Numbered from the stretch's first letter, positions 1-9,810 are shown. The stretch: 64,000 nucleotides of DNA from JADMIH01 sp035274425 (GCA_035274425.1 DATEOC010000013.1:86764-150763), one strand, 5' to 3'. Numbers and translations: made by a program. Notes: generated by a model from the letters alone, not told the origin.

Positions 1-432
1 AGGTGGCGAAGGGCTGTGGCTCCTGCGCCACCAACTTCACCACGCTAGCAGGGTTGCGGGTAAGGGAGCGATTGATAGTGGCAGGCGCTTCAGGCCAAGT
101 ACCGTCTGAAGGTAGGAGCGATAGCGAGTGATTGTGGGAGTCGCAACACCCGCAGGCGTGAAAGGCTCTCCTACCTCCTGCCCTTCTTCCCAGGTATGCT
201 CGCACCAAGAGGCAAAGTGGCGCAGATCGCTCAGATAATTCCTGACGGTGGCAGTGCTCAGGTCCTCCTCACTCTGGAGGTATGCCGCATCCTCGGCTAG
301 TGCTTGCCTGCCTGTTGATGAGACGGTAGGATCGGGAGGCCTACTTGATCTGGTAGATTGGGTTGATCGCCGTGGTTGCGGCATGGAAGGTCTACTCCCT
401 TGAATGCTAAACGCTAAAGCAGTTGATGGCAT
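1..432 (-). pseudogene. tyrosine recombinase (integrase) N-terminal part, frameshifted, runs off left edge
   Basis: Seen: the frame starting at 432 encodes a SAM-like core-binding domain (motifs TVRNYLSDLRHFASWCE and ITRYRSYLQTVLGLK), then leaves the family sequence and stops at 37. The next piece of the family, PATINRSL followed by TRNPASVVKLVAQEP, continues in a different frame from about position 95 to the window edge. A small indel just after GLK therefore broke the gene. Between INRSL and RNPASVV about 18-20 residues usual in XerC/D-like integrases (the SLKRYFxWA helix) are also missing. Known: these enzymes cut and join DNA at att sites with a C-terminal R-H-R-H-Y site, which would lie off-window. 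Inference: decayed remnant of an integrated element. Confidence 0.72.
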
Positions 433-774
433 TGAATGCCAAGCTTGGTGGGATCAAGCTGTACTGGCAACTGACTAAGACAGAATACATTAGCAGACAT
501 AGCTTTGCCAAGTATTCTGCGACGTTAGTGGACATGGTTCACGCTCAGTCAATGAGAAGAATGTCCGCTAACCAAGTTTATCGGTGATAGGCCCGTGAGT
601 ATCATCTGATACTCCCATGAAAATAGCCTCTCAAAGTGCATTTTCATGCGCGGTGGTGCGTCCGAGACGCATGACACACTGTTGGCTAATTCTCCAGCGA
701 GTGAGCGGGTGCCATTGAGCGGTTAATGCGCTATCATGGAGCATCCCTTCAAGATAGCACCTGTATCATATTCG
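433..774. other. intergenic, three TTAGYRGACA repeats
   Basis: No gene seen. Upstream of the integrase remnant the decamer TTAGYRGACA occurs three times: 490-499 (TTAGCAGACA), 525-534 (TTAGTGGACA) and inverted at 562-571 (TGTCCGCTAA). These could be recombinase arm-type binding sites or part of an old attachment site; this is inference only. Confidence 0.35.
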
Positions 775-3700
775 CTATATCACTTTCAAGAATATCTCTA
801 CTATCTCAGGGTCGAAATGAGTGCCGGATTGCTCCCGGATGTACGCGCGGGTCTTCTCTTCGGGCCATGCAGCGCGGTATGGACGGTCACTCCGTAGGGC
901 ATCCCACACGTCGACTATCGCGAAGATACGCGCCGCCAACGGGATTTGCTCGCCTTTCAGCCCACGAGGGTAGCCAGTGCCATCCCATTTTTCATGGTGA
1001 GCGTAAGGAATATCTAGTGCCGGGCGCAAATAAGTAATAGGTGAGATGAGCTCGAAGGCATAGACGGGGTGCTTGCGCATGATCACCCATTCGTCGTCTG
1101 TCAATGGTCCGGGCTTGAGCAGAATGCTATCAGGGATACCCATTTTACCGATGTCATGCAAGAGCGCTCCCCGACGGATCTGCGCCAGTTCCTCGCCCTC
1201 GATCCCCATCGCCTGGGCTAACAGCAGCGTCATTTCGGTCACTCGTTGGGTATGCCCTTCCGTTTCCTTGTCGCGCAGGTCGAGCGCCCGCGACCAACCT
1301 TCGAGCGTCGTCTCATATGCAAGACTGAGCCTGGTATTGGAACGCTGCAAGTCGTCGAACAATTGGGCATTGTCAATCGCGATAGCAGCCTGACCCGCGA
1401 GCACCTCAAAGAAGTCTATCCACCTCTGGTCTGGCGCCAGCGGGTCACGATGGAAGAGTTGCAAAACACCCTTGATCTGTCCTTTTGCGATGAGCGGTGC
1501 GCCATAGTAAGACATGAACCCTTCAGATGCTAATATTGGCGAGATGATCAAGGCATCCTCAGCTTCGGAGAGATTGGGGATACCTACTACTCGGCGCTCC
1601 AGGAGGGCCTGGCCCGCATATCCTTCGCCTAATCGCAGTCGCACACTTTCTACTTCCCTTGATCGGAAACCGCGTCCAGCGGCAAATTGAAGCATCTGAG
1701 CATGGGGATCGAGCAACAGGATATTGGCGGCGTCCACACCCAGTTGATGTGTAACCTGGTCGAGAAGCACGTTCAGGGTGACGCGCAAGTCGAGGTTTGC
1801 ACTGATTGCGAGGTCAATGTTTCGCAGGGCGGCGAGCCGATTGAGATACTGTAGCGTTTCTTCTTCCGCCCGTTTGCGCTCGGTTACATCGCGGTAATTG
1901 AAGACGACCGCTTGGACGGCAGGCTCAGCCAGCAGGTTGTTGATCGTGCTCTCAATCCAGCGCCATGAGCCATCTTTATGTCTCACCCGGTATAGACTGG
2001 TAGCGACACCTCCCGGCGTCCCGATAAGCTCGCCCAGGAGGTTCCCTATGTCTACCTGGTCATCGGGATGGATCCATTGCATAGGGTCGTGACCGATGAT
2101 CTCCTCACTGGAGTATCCCAAGATACGGTGGGTCGAATCGCTTGCGTAGGCGAGGGTTCCGTTAACGCTGAGGAGGGTGATGCCATCAGAGCTATTCTCG
2201 ATGAGTGCCCGGAAGCGTTTTTCGCTATTCTGTAGCGCCATCTCTGCTTGCTTGCGCTCGGTGATGTCCATATTCACGCCCCGCATACCGAGCGGCCTGC
2301 CTTCGTCATCGAGCATGACAGTCGTCTCCGACTGTACCCATACGACACGATTATCTTTGCCAATCCAACGGAATTGGAGCGTGCCCCCTTTCCCTCTGAC
2401 GAAATAGTCCGCCGAAAGACGGCCGATACGTTCGTAGTCTTCTGGGTGGACAATGGTGAGCCAGAAATTGGGAGTAGAAAGCCACTCTTGGACGCTGTAA
2501 CCCAACATCGTTTCCACGTAATCGCTCACGAAATCTATGCGCTGCGTCGCTTCATCGGGTTTGCCCCAAGCCTCCCAGACGACCCCCGGCACGGTGCTGA
2601 GAATAGTACCTAATCGTTTGCGCTCGTATTGCACCTCTGCTAGCAAGCGTTCGGTAGTTTCTTCGGCCTTTTTGCGCTCGGTGATATCGCGCGCTATCCA
2701 GAATACCTTGTCCTCCCCCATAGGCGAAACGGTCGCATCGAACCAGATGAGAGCACCCTCAATCAGCAGGCTATATTCGACGTGGACTGGTCGCTTTTCT
2801 CCTAGTGCCAGTCGAATAGTCTGCAGAATGTTATCCGCATCATCAGGCGGCAAAACCTCGTGAATGGTCCGGCCCAGGAGGTCAACAGAAGGTTTGTATA
2901 GGAGTGAAGGGTTGCTTGGCGCGATTTGCAGATAACGTCCCTGCGCATCCAGTACCAGGACCACATCTGTCATAGCCGCGAACAACGCCCGAAGCTCTGC
3001 CTCAGATGCTGCCAGCGCCTCCTCGGCCAGCTTGCGCTCGGTGACATCTCGGTAGTTGTTCACGATAGCGTGAACTCCAGGCTCGTCCAGGAGGTTGGTG
3101 AGCACTCCCTCAAGCCAGCGCCAGGAACCATCTTTGTGGAGGACGCGACGAGCAGGCACGTTAACTCCGACGCCAGGGCGTTGAAGAGACTCGTTCAAGC
3201 CGCTGGTGACAATGTGGTGATCCCATTCGTTAATGAACTCAAACGCGTTACGGCCTACGAACTCATCAAGCTCGTAACCTAAGACCTTTGTGGTAGATGG
3301 ACTCCCGTACAGGATAGTCCCGTCTGGTCCAAAGAGTGCGATTGCGTCCGCGCTGTGCTCGATCAGAGCACGAAAGCGCTGCTCGCTTTCGCGTAAATTC
3401 TCTTCTGCCCGTTGGCGCTCCCGATGCTCTTCTGCCTCACGCAAAGCACGGCGCGTCACGGGCACCAGTCGCCTGAGCCGCTGCTTCAGCACATAGTCCG
3501 TTGCACCATTCTTCAGGCTCTCGATAGCAGCCTCTTCGCCGAGCGTGCCCGATACAAAAATATAGGGTAAATCGGGGCGCTTCTCTCGCGCGAGCGCCAG
3601 AGCGCTCAGGCCATCAAATGCTGGGAGCGACTTATCGGAAAGAATCAGGTCAAATCCGCCCTGGTCGAGGGCAAGCTCAAACTCCTCCCGTGTTTCTACT

Positions 3701-3804
3701 CTGATGATGTCGCTAGCTATTCCCTCTGAGGTCAGCGTCTCATGTACCAGTTCAGCGTCGAGTGGCTCATCTTCGAGGTAGAGAATCCGTAGTTTTGTCT
3801 CCAT
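775..3804 (-). CDS. receiver-PAS(x4)-GAF-HD-GYP signalling protein
   Basis: Response-regulator-type protein, about 1009 residues, predicted to hydrolyse cyclic di-GMP in response to phosphorylation and small-ligand sensing. Domains: receiver 1-130 with phospho-acceptor in LILSDKSLP (about D57); four PAS/PAC units about 150-650, each ending in DxTERK; GAF about 660-810; HD-GYP about 835-1005 with HDIGK and HHEKWDGTGYP motifs, so the catalytic signature is intact. Start chosen at ATG 3804 because TAAGGA precedes it; an upstream in-frame ATG at 3834 has no ribosome-binding site. It is the last gene of a three-gene minus-strand operon, 42 bp after the single-domain receiver at 3847. PAS 1 and PAS 4 are similar to each other (both carry HKDGSWRW), suggesting internal duplication. 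Confidence 0.88.
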   Translation of the reverse strand: METKLRILYLEDEPLDAELVHETLTSEGIASDIIRVETREEFELALDQGGFDLILSDKSLPAFDGLSALALAREKRPDLPYIFVSGTLGEEAAIESLKNGATDYVLKQRLRRLVPVTRRALREAEEHRERQRAEENLRESEQRFRALIEHSADAIALFGPDGTILYGSPSTTKVLGYELDEFVGRNAFEFINEWDHHIVTSGLNESLQRPGVGVNVPARRVLHKDGSWRWLEGVLTNLLDEPGVHAIVNNYRDVTERKLAEEALAASEAELRALFAAMTDVVLVLDAQGRYLQIAPSNPSLLYKPSVDLLGRTIHEVLPPDDADNILQTIRLALGEKRPVHVEYSLLIEGALIWFDATVSPMGEDKVFWIARDITERKKAEETTERLLAEVQYERKRLGTILSTVPGVVWEAWGKPDEATQRIDFVSDYVETMLGYSVQEWLSTPNFWLTIVHPEDYERIGRLSADYFVRGKGGTLQFRWIGKDNRVVWVQSETTVMLDDEGRPLGMRGVNMDITERKQAEMALQNSEKRFRALIENSSDGITLLSVNGTLAYASDSTHRILGYSSEEIIGHDPMQWIHPDDQVDIGNLLGELIGTPGGVATSLYRVRHKDGSWRWIESTINNLLAEPAVQAVVFNYRDVTERKRAEEETLQYLNRLAALRNIDLAISANLDLRVTLNVLLDQVTHQLGVDAANILLLDPHAQMLQFAAGRGFRSREVESVRLRLGEGYAGQALLERRVVGIPNLSEAEDALIISPILASEGFMSYYGAPLIAKGQIKGVLQLFHRDPLAPDQRWIDFFEVLAGQAAIAIDNAQLFDDLQRSNTRLSLAYETTLEGWSRALDLRDKETEGHTQRVTEMTLLLAQAMGIEGEELAQIRRGALLHDIGKMGIPDSILLKPGPLTDDEWVIMRKHPVYAFELISPITYLRPALDIPYAHHEKWDGTGYPRGLKGEQIPLAARIFAIVDVWDALRSDRPYRAAWPEEKTRAYIREQSGTHFDPEIVEIFLKVI

Positions 3805-3846
3805 TCGGTCCTTATCTTCTCTCTTTCTTCGCATCTGAGGAGGCCA

Positions 3847-4302
3847 TCACCGGGGCTTGCTCACGCTACCCGGTGGTGCTTCGTTGATAATTGCCCAGAA
3901 CAACCCGATCTCTCGAACTGCCCTGATGAATTCCTGGAAATTGATCGGCTTGACGACGTAGGCGTTGACACCGAGGTTGTAGCTCTCGACCAGATCGCGC
4001 TGCTCGCTGGAGGCCGTAAGAATTACTACGGGTAGGGTGCGAAGAGCCTCATCCGCTCGTATTGCGCTTAGTACCTCCAGCCCATCCACCTTCGGCATCT
4101 TCAGGTCGAGGAGGACAACGGCAGGGTTCCCTTCGGGGCGGTCCGCGAAGGAGCCCCGGCGGAAGAGGTAGTCTAGCGCTTCTTCGCCATCTTCGACTGC
4201 CACTACCTCATTGGCAAGGTTATATTCATCAAGGGCAATCAGAGCTAGTTCCACGCTCCTGGGGTCGTCTTCAGCCAGTAGAATACGTTTCAATTGGGAC
4301 AT
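3847..4302 (-). CDS. single-domain response regulator (Rcp1/CheY-like)
   Basis: Stand-alone receiver of 151 residues. Seen: acidic pocket AEDD at 10-13, phospho-acceptor D66 in VVLLDLKMP, switch Thr in VVILTAS and conserved Lys in YVVKPIN. There is no output domain. This long-loop form (insert between EALDYLFRRG and the DLKMP strand) is typical of the Rcp1 group, which partners phytochrome-like and CHASE/PAS kinases. Start at 4302 is supported by AAGGAGAA eight bases upstream; an upstream in-frame start at 4350 has none. It lies between the PAS kinase at 4369 and the HD-GYP protein at 775, so it probably carries phosphate between them (inference). Confidence 0.88.
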   Translation of the reverse strand: MSQLKRILLAEDDPRSVELALIALDEYNLANEVVAVEDGEEALDYLFRRGSFADRPEGNPAVVLLDLKMPKVDGLEVLSAIRADEALRTLPVVILTASSEQRDLVESYNLGVNAYVVKPINFQEFIRAVREIGLFWAIINEAPPGSVSKPR

Positions 4303-4352
4303 GTCTAAGTTCTCCTTTTGTGAGTAGAGGTTAGCGAGCGAAAATGCCAACT

Positions 4353-4386
4353 CGCTACCCGCTACCCGCTACCCGCTACCCGCTAC
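4353..4386. repeat. heptamer tandem repeat CGCTACC x4.9
   Basis: Unit CGCTACC repeated head to tail with period 7, nearly five copies. The array contains the stop codon of the histidine kinase at 4369, so the array encodes that protein's last residues (VAGSG) and runs on into the intergenic space. Confidence 0.9.
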
Positions 4387-6825
4387 TAGCTCGCGAGGAA
4401 GCGAAAAGTAAAAGGTCGCCCCCTCATTGAGCCTGCCTTCGGCCCATGTCCTACCGCCATGTCGGGTTATGATGCGCCGGACGTTAGCCAGGCCAATGCC
4501 CGTGCCTTCGAACTGCCTGGCGCTGTGAAGTCTTTGGAACACACCAAAGAGCTTGTCTACATACTTCATGTCGAATCCAGCCCCGTTGTCGCGAATAAAG
4601 AATATATCGCTCATAACGACATCGTTTCCCTCTGGATAGTGTCCGATCTCTATCTCAGCAGTTGAGCAGAGGCGCGTGTACTTCACGGCATTAGAGATGA
4701 GATTCGTCCATACCAGCCGTAGCATCGTCCGGTCGGCGTTGACCCTGGGTAGAGATCCAATTTGCCAGGCAATCTGCCTCTCCTCTGTCTCTTGCTGGAA
4801 GCTGTTGATAATCTCTCGGACAAGTCGCTCCATATCTACAGGGACCTTCTTGAGCTCGGAGCGACCCACACGCGAGAATGCCAGCAAGTCGTCAATCAAC
4901 GTGCCCATCCAGGATGCCGACTCCGCGATATGGCCCAGGTAACGGTGGTCCTTCTCTTCCAGCGTCGGGCCGACGCGGCTCTGGAGCAGTTCGACAAAGC
5001 CGACAATATGGCTCAGTGGGGCGCGCAGGTCATGGGAGACCGAATACGAAAAAGATTCAAGCTCCTTGTTGGAGGCTTCAAGTTGGGCCGTGCGCTCGAT
5101 GACGCGCTGCTCCAATTCCTTATTGAGCCTTTGGGCAGTGTGATATAGCCTTGCGTTGTCTACAGCTACCGCTGCCCGTCGAGCCAGCTCTTCAGCCAGC
5201 TCCAAGTCTGCCTGGGAATACGGGCGATCAGCATCGGTGGAGACGAGGGTAATCACGCCCAGCGTGCGGCCCCGGACATTCAAAGGGACCGTCATCCTTG
5301 ATCTGAGGCCCATCTGCTGGACGAGCTTGAGCCGCTCAGGATTGTTGAGCTGCGCAAGCATTTCGTCGGTGATAAGGGGTATGAACTCAGACTTCCCCGT
5401 GCGCATCACATGTGATGGGCCGGTCATCACCTCCTCAATTGGGAAGCGCCTGATCAGCTCCTGTATCCATTCGATCTTGTTGGGGTCCACATGTGTCAAA
5501 GCTACCTGTCTGAGTGAGCCGTCCTCGGCGATCAGGTGGATGATACATAGGTCGGTGATCTCTGTCACAGCCAGTTGGGCTACAGTGGCAAGGGTTGCCT
5601 CGTAATCTAGTGAGCTTGCAAGAGCCTCACTCGCCCTTGCGAGAAAGTTCTGCCTCTCCTCTCTTCGCTTGCGTTCGGTTATGTCACGGTTGACTGAGAC
5701 GTTACCTATAGGATTCCCGCTGCTATCTCTAAGAAGAGATACGGACGCAAGCACATGAATTGGCGTGCCATCCTTCCGCCTCTGGACGACCTCGCCATGC
5801 CAAACTCCAGTCTTGTTGACTAGGTTGAGCGCATCTTCCCTCCCTCCTGACGCATATTCCGTTTGGAGGATCTCTGTGCCAAGTTCCCCGATCACTTCGT
5901 CTGCACGCCAGCCGTATATCGTTTCGGCTCCCTTGTTCCAACTCTCGATAAGAAAATCGACGTTGGTCGAAATGATGGCATCCGAGACGTTCTGGATAAG
6001 GTTCGCCTGATACTGTACCTGCTCTTCAACGCGCTTGCGCTCGGTGATGTCGCGCAGGATCACGCTGTAAATCTTGCGGCCAGCGACTTCGACTTGCGAG
6101 ATGGACGCCTCGACCGGAAACTCCTCTCCGTCGGCACGCAAGCCACTGATCGCACGTAGCGCCCCCATGGCGCGGTCGGTCACGCCGGTGCGATCAAATT
6201 CGCGGATGTGTTCCCGATGCACTGAACGGAAGCGTTGCGGGATAAACCGTCCGATATGGTGTCCGAGCGCATCAGATGCACTGCAACGGAACATGCGCTC
6301 AGCGGCGGAATTGAAGAGAATAATACGCTGGTCAGAATCAAGTGAGATAATGGCATCCATCGCCGAGTTGATGATGCCGGTGATGCGCGCACGACTTTCA
6401 TTGAGTGCCTCTTCCGCCTGCTTGCGATCAGTGATGTCGCGCAGGATCACGCTGTAAATCTTGCGGCCAGCAACCTCAACTTGCGAGATGGACGCCTCGA
6501 CCGGAAATTCGCTTTTGTCTTTTCGCAGCCCACTGAGCGCGCCTAGCTTCCCCATCGCCCTCGTCGTGACACCTGTCTGACCAAATCCGATTATGTGCTT
6601 ATGATGGGCGCGCCGAAAGCGAGGTGGAATAAGCAGTTCGAGAGGCTGTCCCATGACCTCGTCGCTGGACCAGCCGAACATTCTCTCGGCAGCAGGGTTG
6701 AAGAGCAGGATACGTTGGTCTGCGTCTACTGATATGACCGCATCCATCGCGGACATGATGATGCCGGCGAAGCGTGCCTGACTCGCTAATACCTCCTCGT
6801 CCAGATTGTTCACCCTACCTGCCAT
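4369..6825 (-). CDS. PAS(x3)-GAF sensor histidine kinase
   Basis: Soluble sensor kinase, 818 residues, no membrane segments. Domains: PAS 1 about 15-135, PAS 2 about 140-265, PAS 3 about 270-390, GAF about 400-550, coiled coil 560-590, HisKA with the H-box YSVSHDLRAPL about 595-660, then a HATPase_c domain with N box TNLISNAVKYT, RDNGAGFD (G1) and GTGIGLANV (G2). The kinase core resembles that of bacteriophytochromes and CHASE3 kinases. PAS 1 and PAS 2 share the string SQVEVAGRKIYSVILRDIT, and the DNA encoding it is nearly identical at about 6050-6125 and 6430-6505, a recent internal duplication. First gene of the operon with 3847 and 775. No strong ribosome-binding site precedes the start. 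Confidence 0.87.
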   Translation of the reverse strand: MAGRVNNLDEEVLASQARFAGIIMSAMDAVISVDADQRILLFNPAAERMFGWSSDEVMGQPLELLIPPRFRRAHHKHIIGFGQTGVTTRAMGKLGALSGLRKDKSEFPVEASISQVEVAGRKIYSVILRDITDRKQAEEALNESRARITGIINSAMDAIISLDSDQRIILFNSAAERMFRCSASDALGHHIGRFIPQRFRSVHREHIREFDRTGVTDRAMGALRAISGLRADGEEFPVEASISQVEVAGRKIYSVILRDITERKRVEEQVQYQANLIQNVSDAIISTNVDFLIESWNKGAETIYGWRADEVIGELGTEILQTEYASGGREDALNLVNKTGVWHGEVVQRRKDGTPIHVLASVSLLRDSSGNPIGNVSVNRDITERKRREERQNFLARASEALASSLDYEATLATVAQLAVTEITDLCIIHLIAEDGSLRQVALTHVDPNKIEWIQELIRRFPIEEVMTGPSHVMRTGKSEFIPLITDEMLAQLNNPERLKLVQQMGLRSRMTVPLNVRGRTLGVITLVSTDADRPYSQADLELAEELARRAAVAVDNARLYHTAQRLNKELEQRVIERTAQLEASNKELESFSYSVSHDLRAPLSHIVGFVELLQSRVGPTLEEKDHRYLGHIAESASWMGTLIDDLLAFSRVGRSELKKVPVDMERLVREIINSFQQETEERQIAWQIGSLPRVNADRTMLRLVWTNLISNAVKYTRLCSTAEIEIGHYPEGNDVVMSDIFFIRDNGAGFDMKYVDKLFGVFQRLHSARQFEGTGIGLANVRRIITRHGGRTWAEGRLNEGATFYFSLPRELVAGSG

Positions 6826-7377
6826 TCATTATCACTTTCAGCTTTTATTGCCTGCGAATAACTAACGATCCGCTCACTCATAAGAGAACGGGAGCGAATG
6901 ACGAAACCACACCGCAGGTGCTGTACCGCCTGGCGAAAATCATGTTACGATTGAATATGGGCGCCGTTGACTGTAGGCGTGTGGGCTTTGGAGGTAAAGC
7001 CAAGCGTCAAAGCAGGAAATAGCAGGTTTACCTACGGGCGTATTCCTCTCATACGGACGTTCGTCCGAACACAAAACCCTCTGCCAAATTCACAGGCCCT
7101 CACGAATTGCGGAGGACACTCAAAATGACAGAGTCCGTTGGTTGGAGTAGATACGCACCCGGCGGCTAATTATTGCTGGAGAGGTTGAGCTTCTAAGAGC
7201 ATCAGGGGAGTCGCGTAAGTGATGACTATATGTTCGCCGCACAACATTCGGAGCCGCACTGAATCTACCTTACTACTCGGCATACTATATTTTACAACAA
7301 AGCGTACTGATATGTAATCAGAAGAATTCCCTATATTAAATAGGGACTCTTCCTACGACCGGGTTTTGAAGGGGTAA
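6826..7377. other. intergenic, 552 bp, no gene seen
   Basis: No credible coding frame or RNA gene. One short palindrome, CGGACG-TT-CGTCCG, lies at 7054-7067 about 230 bp upstream of the kinase at 4369 and could be an operator, but nothing else supports that. Confidence 0.5.
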
Positions 7378-8028
7378 TTATTCATCTGGAGTCACGAGTC
7401 CCATTTCTGTTGCGTAGCGCATGAGGCCCGCTACATCGTGGATATCGAGCTGCTCCATTAGCTTGGCACGGTAAGTATCGAACGTCTTGACACTGATCGT
7501 CAGTTTTTCCGCGATTTGCTTCCTGGAATAGCCTCTCGCAATCAATCGCAGGACCTGAAGCTGGCGCGGCGTCAAGCGTTCGATGGGCCTGGCTTCCGCG
7601 CTCGTTTGACGAACATGGTTAGCCGCGATGAGCTTCGCAATCGCAGGGCTGAGATACATTTCGCCGCGCATTGCAGCTTTGATAGCTATATCCAACTCAA
7701 CCGAGCTAGAGTTCTTCATCAGATAGCCGGCCGCACCTGCACGTAATGCACGCCTCGCATATTCCGGATCGGCATGCACTGAAAGGATAACGACGCGAAC
7801 TTCAGGGAAATTCTGTGTTATCTCTGCTGTCGCCTCTAGCCCGTTTAGCTCAGGCATGGCAATATCCATCAGGACAACGTTGGGCCTCTGCAACTCCACC
7901 AGCTTGAGCGCTTCATTCCCATCGCTTGCCTCAGCGACAACCTGATAGCCCAATTCGACCAGCAAGGCCCGGAAACCTTCACGGACCAGCGCATGGTCAT
8001 CAACGAGCAAAATACGAGTGGTGTTCAT
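7378..8028 (-). CDS. NarL/FixJ-family response regulator
   Basis: DNA-binding regulator of 216 residues. Receiver 1-125 with VDD at 9-11 and phospho-acceptor D55 in VVLMDIAMP; C-terminal LuxR-type helix-turn-helix about 148-210 with LTPRQLQVLRLIARGYSRKQ and the recognition segment SVKTFDTYRAKLMEQL. Its partner is almost certainly the HisKA_3 kinase immediately upstream (stop at 8074, 45-bp gap). That gap holds an 8-bp inverted repeat and, 10 bases before the ATG, a TATAAT, so the regulator may also have its own promoter and a very short leader. Targets unknown; the divergent carotenoid genes beyond the kinase are candidates. Confidence 0.9.
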   Translation of the reverse strand: MNTTRILLVDDHALVREGFRALLVELGYQVVAEASDGNEALKLVELQRPNVVLMDIAMPELNGLEATAEITQNFPEVRVVILSVHADPEYARRALRAGAAGYLMKNSSSVELDIAIKAAMRGEMYLSPAIAKLIAANHVRQTSAEARPIERLTPRQLQVLRLIARGYSRKQIAEKLTISVKTFDTYRAKLMEQLDIHDVAGLMRYATEMGLVTPDE

Positions 8029-8044
8029 ACTCCATTATACACCA

Positions 8045-8076
8045 TAGAACATGTTAGTACGAATGTATATGTTCTA
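8045..8076. promoter_or_regulatory. 8-bp inverted repeat TAGAACAT-N16-ATGTTCTA
   Basis: Perfect 8-bp arms (8045-8052 and 8069-8076) in the short gap between kinase and regulator; the right arm covers the kinase stop codon. Next to it, on the minus strand, is a TATAAT about 10 bases before the regulator ATG. It could be an operator or a weak hairpin. Confidence 0.35.
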
Positions 8077-9810
8077 TTGGTCCACCGGGAAGCAGACGCG
8101 AATCTCGCAACCTTGCCCCGGCCTGGATTCGATTTCTACGTCTCCGCGCACGAGTCGAACGCGTTCTTGCATACTCAACAAGCCCAGGGTTGCGCCACGA
8201 GCCGCGCGTTCCTGTGCGGCCTGCACGTCAAATCCGACACCGTCATCTCGAATGATAAGCACAAGTACCGTCCCGTTCTGACTCAGCTTCATAGTCACCC
8301 GTTTCGCCTGGGCATGGCGAACCACATTAGCTAAGGCGATCTGCGCTACGCGATAGCACGTGGTCTCGATGCCTGGGGCGACGCGCATTTCTGGAGAATC
8401 GGTAACAAATTCAGCGCTGAAACCTGAGCGTTCCGCATGGCATTCAATTAACCATTCAAGCGCCGGCACCAGGCCGAAATCATCCAACAGAGGCGGCCTC
8501 AAATCAAGCGCGAGGTCGCGTACCTGCTTGAGCGTGTCATCAACCAGATTGAGGCTCTCGTTCAAGCGCTTAGCACGCGTTGCTCTGTCGGGCGAAAGCT
8601 CGATCACCCGTAGATTCGCCCCGACGGCTGAAAGGAGTTGGCCGATTTCGTCATGCAATTCGCGTGCTATTGCGCGTCGCTCGGCCTCTTGCGCAATAAT
8701 CAACTGGTCGGAGAGGTTTTGTAATCGCTTGCGTGCTGTCTGCACTTCGTGAAGTAGGCGCGAGTTTTCCAGGGCGACCGCAGCCTGATCAAGAAAGGCC
8801 TCCAGGCGGATGACCTGGGTATAGGAAAAGAAATGGGGGATTGAGCTATCAAGGTTGAGCACACCGATGACAGTTCCCTTGACACGGATCGGTGCGCTGA
8901 TATGAGAACGAACCCACTCGGTTTCCGGGAGGGGCACCCAGCCAGGGTCGACACGCGTATCGAAGACCACGTGCGGCTCGCCGGTTGCCGCGATGCGGCT
9001 CAGGATGGGATCCATATCATCCGGTATTGAAAGGCCCTCAATCCACTTTTTCAACCCGCGTTCAGAGAAACCTCTATGATGTACGACATGCCAGCTCCTT
9101 GGCTCTCCCTGGCGGGCGTCGTTGCGCTCCGATGCCAATTCATCTGTCTCTATCAGCATGATACTCGATGCGTCATGTGCAACTACGCGGCCCACACTTT
9201 CCAGTATCTTCTCTAGCACCTCCTCAAAGTCGAGCGTACTGTTTAGGGCGGCAGCGGCGTCCCGCAGGGCTGCGCCAAGAGCGCGCTGTTCGCGCTCAGC
9301 CCTTTCCGTTCGCTTACGCTCAGTAATATCTATTCCTATACCAATCGCAGTACCATCCAAAAGGTGGACTACCGCCCAGGAGGTATCAATTACCCGCCCA
9401 TCGCGCCCTCTAGTCTTGAAATCGGCCCACGCGCCATTGGAGGTGTTAATGAAATCTACAGCTTCCTGGCGACGTTGCAAGTCGGGATATGCTTCAGAAA
9501 CTATATCCAGGTCCTCATTGACTACTTCTTCCAATGACCAACCAAGCACACGCTCCCATTCTCGATTGACCAGTTTGACACGGCCACTATTGTCAAGGAA
9601 GTTTATCATCACCGGTATATGATCGAATATCTTTTGGAGGATTTCCTGTTGCCTTCTTAGCTCATTCTCTACTTGCTTGTGCTCGGCAAGCTCCCTTCTC
9701 AGTTCTTCATTGGCCGTCGTAAGTGCCTCGGTCCGTTCGGCGACACGTTGCTCTAGCTCTTCATTCAGCCTCTCTATCTCTGCTCTAGCCTGGTCAAGTT
9801 CTGTAACCAT
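8074..9810 (-). CDS. PAS-GAF sensor histidine kinase, NarL-partner (HisKA_3) type
   Basis: Soluble kinase of 578 residues. N-terminal coiled coil about 1-55, PAS about 58-170 ending in GIDITERKR, GAF about 180-355, dimerisation/phospho-acceptor domain HisKA_3 about 370-440 with ARELHDEIGQ (His in ELHD), and HATPase_c about 460-575 with ALANVVRHAQA and RDDGVGFD. This kinase class phosphorylates NarL/FixJ regulators, and one such regulator follows at 7378 in the same operon. The gene is divergent from the carotenoid operon (385 bp between starts), so light or oxidative cues read by PAS/GAF could be linked to pigment synthesis; that link is inference. Confidence 0.88.
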   Translation of the reverse strand: MVTELDQARAEIERLNEELEQRVAERTEALTTANEELRRELAEHKQVENELRRQQEILQKIFDHIPVMINFLDNSGRVKLVNREWERVLGWSLEEVVNEDLDIVSEAYPDLQRRQEAVDFINTSNGAWADFKTRGRDGRVIDTSWAVVHLLDGTAIGIGIDITERKRTERAEREQRALGAALRDAAAALNSTLDFEEVLEKILESVGRVVAHDASSIMLIETDELASERNDARQGEPRSWHVVHHRGFSERGLKKWIEGLSIPDDMDPILSRIAATGEPHVVFDTRVDPGWVPLPETEWVRSHISAPIRVKGTVIGVLNLDSSIPHFFSYTQVIRLEAFLDQAAVALENSRLLHEVQTARKRLQNLSDQLIIAQEAERRAIARELHDEIGQLLSAVGANLRVIELSPDRATRAKRLNESLNLVDDTLKQVRDLALDLRPPLLDDFGLVPALEWLIECHAERSGFSAEFVTDSPEMRVAPGIETTCYRVAQIALANVVRHAQAKRVTMKLSQNGTVLVLIIRDDGVGFDVQAAQERAARGATLGLLSMQERVRLVRGDVEIESRPGQGCEIRVCFPVDQ

